DNA from: JADHOX01 sp038120515
Lineage (GTDB): Bacteria > Pseudomonadota > Alphaproteobacteria > Rickettsiales > JABIRX01
Length of the DNA: 64,000 nt
Assembly (NCBI GenBank): GCA_038120515.1
Contig: JAYOLW010000004.1
Coordinates: 1 to 64,000 of the forward strand
Reading direction: 5' to 3'
The notes under the pieces are model-generated. The model saw only the letters and a list, made by a program, of their open reading frames with translations, was not told where the DNA came from and searched no databases. The position numbers and the translations under genes are program-made. Of this stretch, positions 63,948 through 64,000 are shown piece by piece (position 1 is the stretch's first letter; each line of letters begins with the position of its first letter).

Positions 63948-64000
63948 AACAAAAACAGTAAACAAAATTTCAACTGCTCTTAAATACTTTAAAATTTAAT

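Overview
The window reads as chromosomal DNA of an AT-rich alphaproteobacterium, most likely of the order Rickettsiales or a close host-associated relative. The gene set is vertical alphaproteobacterial stock: an ALAS-type hemA, a heme A synthase, an NDUFA12-like complex I accessory protein followed by mlaD and a DUF2155 protein, an NtrY/NtrX-like pair, a large NAD-glutamate dehydrogenase, and rpmH-rnpA-yidC-engB-argB. Genes overlap often by 8 bases, spacers are short, and no insertion sequence, phage gene or CRISPR array is visible. The cell should make LPS (kdsA, lpxC, lpxK, an LpxL-like acyltransferase, lptD, an MsbA-like exporter), peptidoglycan precursors (asd, dapD, dapE, glmS, amgK-like, amidase), purines (purC, purS, purQ) and heme. 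Purine synthesis argues against Rickettsia itself. The family cannot be fixed from this window alone.

Layout. 1-7863: three very large unrecognised genes in tandem on the minus strand behind parE. They look like a family with helical N-termini, long Ser/Arg-rich linkers and helical repeats; the two complete ones share a YLPR-motif domain. 9.9-20.9 kb: a gshA / esterase / bioC run, then J-domain protein, lpdA, glmS, lptD, lipB, DUF2155, mlaD and NDUFA12. 21-27.7 kb: uvrB, hemA, ctaA, an orphan heme-copper oxidase subunit I-like gene, grxC, tsaD. 27.7-32.8 kb: a membrane protein that may have a mitochondrial-carrier-like fold, a type IV-pilin-like protein with an EF-hand-loop partner, dnaA and a cell-wall amidase. 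32.9-38.8 kb: purines, tRNA-Gln, kdsA, eno, asd, tRNA-Lys. 39-48.8 kb: peroxiredoxin, lipid exporter, a stripped-down NtrY/NtrX pair and NAD-GDH. 48.7-58.3 kb: cell-wall recycling, lipid A, TrkA, and the rpmH operon behind a clear sigma70 promoter. 58.3-64 kb: a GC-richer multi-HEPN-like protein, tRNA-Val, a zinc-ribbon membrane protein, dapD-dapE and a coiled-coil membrane protein.

Four things deserve most attention. First, the NtrY/NtrX-like pair has lost the whole kinase, the receiver acidic pair, Walker A, Walker B and GAFTGA, yet keeps its sensor and its Fis-type DNA-binding helix. Second, the 668-residue gene has three R/K-x4-H-type motifs, two of them in HepT-like surroundings, and locally foreign base composition. 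Third, the tandem giant-protein family lies at the left edge. Fourth, the gene at 27.7 kb encodes a protein with three carrier-like repeats.
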